Shown piece by piece: positions 6,192 through 6,505 of a DNA stretch of 6,505 bases. Source of the stretch: Polaromonas sp. (GTDB taxonomy: Bacteria; Pseudomonadota; Gammaproteobacteria; Burkholderiales; Burkholderiaceae_C); assembly GCA_026786065.1 (NCBI GenBank), contig JAJAYS010000141.1:1-6505 (forward strand), given 5' to 3'. The notes beneath the pieces were generated by a model. That model was not told where the DNA came from, did not search any database, and saw only the letters and a program-made list of their open reading frames with translations. Position numbers and translations under genes: made by a program. Position 1 is the first letter of the stretch, and each line of letters begins with the position of its first letter.

Positions 6192-6396
6192 GGTAAGTCT
6201 TTCGCGAAAAATGGAAAAAGAAAGAAACGAAAAGGAAAACGGCGAGGAATTGAACTGAGACCAGGCGGAACAAACGGAGCCGGCTCTAGCCCTCTAATGG
6301 GAATGACCTTTGTGGCAGGGCGGCCAAGGTCCGCAAAACGCAAATTTTCGGTTTATCTTAACGAGCGTATCCCGTTCGGCTCACGGCCCAAGGGGC
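6192..6396 (-). other. grxC-secB intergenic region with pyrimidine-rich leader
   Basis: These 205 bases hold no gene I can support. Next to secB is a perfect 10-base palindrome, TTTCGCGAAA (6200-6209), eight bases upstream of the start codon. Beyond it lies a purine-rich tract on the + strand (6213-6239, interrupted only by C6228), which reads as a pyrimidine-rich stretch in the secB leader. No convincing -35/-10 pair for secB was found. Just past the grxC stop, a short GCCC/GGGC inverted repeat on the minus strand is too weak to call a terminator. Parts of the region superficially recall a tRNA T-arm but do not fold. Confidence 0.4.
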
Positions 6397-6504
6397 TCAA
6401 GCGCCGTTCAGCAGTGGAACTAGGCCGCCCCGCTGATCCAGCGCAACCAGGTCGTCGCAGCCGCCGATGTGGGCATCGCCAATAAAGATTTGCGGCACGG
6501 TGCG
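6397..6504 (-). CDS. grxC: Glutaredoxin 3, C-terminal end (partial)
   Basis: These are the last 35 codons of a small glutathione-dependent thiol-disulphide oxidoreductase; the active-site CPYC half lies beyond the window edge. The fragment begins RTVPQIFIGDAHIGGCDDL. TVPQIF with its cis-proline and GGCDDL are the glutathione-binding segments of the family, and ALDQRGGLVPLL matches the end of E. coli Grx3 (ALDARGGLDPLL). It lies upstream of secB on the same strand. The gap of about 200 bases before secB is large, so the two may or may not share a transcript. Confidence 0.92.
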   Translation of the reverse strand, partial: RTVPQIFIGDAHIGGCDDLVALDQRGGLVPLLNGA

Positions 6505-6505
6505 C

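Noticed and set aside
6241..6343. Possible tRNA or tRNA fragment on the minus strand (GTTCAATTCC resembling a T-loop)
   Set aside because: The bases flanking the loop do not pair into a five-base-pair T-stem, and no anticodon or acceptor stem can be folded around it.
6014..6343. A 109-codon minus-strand frame overlapping secB and its leader
   Set aside because: It runs out of frame through the start of secB, has no ribosome binding site and gives a low-complexity product.
5529..6485. A 318-codon plus-strand frame opposite gpsA, secB and grxC
   Set aside because: It is antisense to three clear genes and crosses their intergenic regions, with no family resemblance in its translation.

Overview
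The window looks like ordinary chromosome from a GC-rich betaproteobacterium, most likely a member of the Comamonadaceae close to Rhodoferax or Polaromonas. The reasons are the aspS-nudB and grxC-secB-gpsA gene orders, the protein wording of FolE and NudB, and two copies of a short intergenic repeat of a type I associate with that family. No mobile element, CRISPR array, rRNA or tRNA gene was found.

Left part (1-2832, + strand): the 3' end of aspS (aspartyl-tRNA synthetase) is followed by nudB (dihydroneopterin triphosphate pyrophosphatase of folate synthesis). A 156-base gap holds one repeat copy, a perfect dyad and a possible extended -10 promoter. Next come folE (GTP cyclohydrolase I), a single-domain BLUF blue-light sensor 2 bases after it, and a DUF429 protein 7 bases after that. 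The last three are packed like an operon. NudB and FolE act at consecutive early steps of folate synthesis (FolE makes the compound that NudB dephosphorylates), so the cluster has a pterin theme with a flavin photoreceptor inserted.

Middle (2833-4633, + strand): a second repeat copy, then a small single-domain cupin with a strong ribosome binding site, then a secreted TRAP-transporter solute-binding protein resembling the alpha-keto-acid binder TakP. Its membrane subunits are not in the window.

Right part (4634-6505, - strand): gpsA (glycerol-3-phosphate dehydrogenase), secB (export chaperone) and the 3' end of grxC (glutaredoxin 3). In transcription order they run grxC-secB-gpsA, a conserved proteobacterial arrangement. 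gpsA converges on the TRAP gene with only 36 bases between them.

The feature most worth following up is the tight folE-BLUF-DUF429 arrangement, with its possible promoter/operator upstream. The rest is largely housekeeping.
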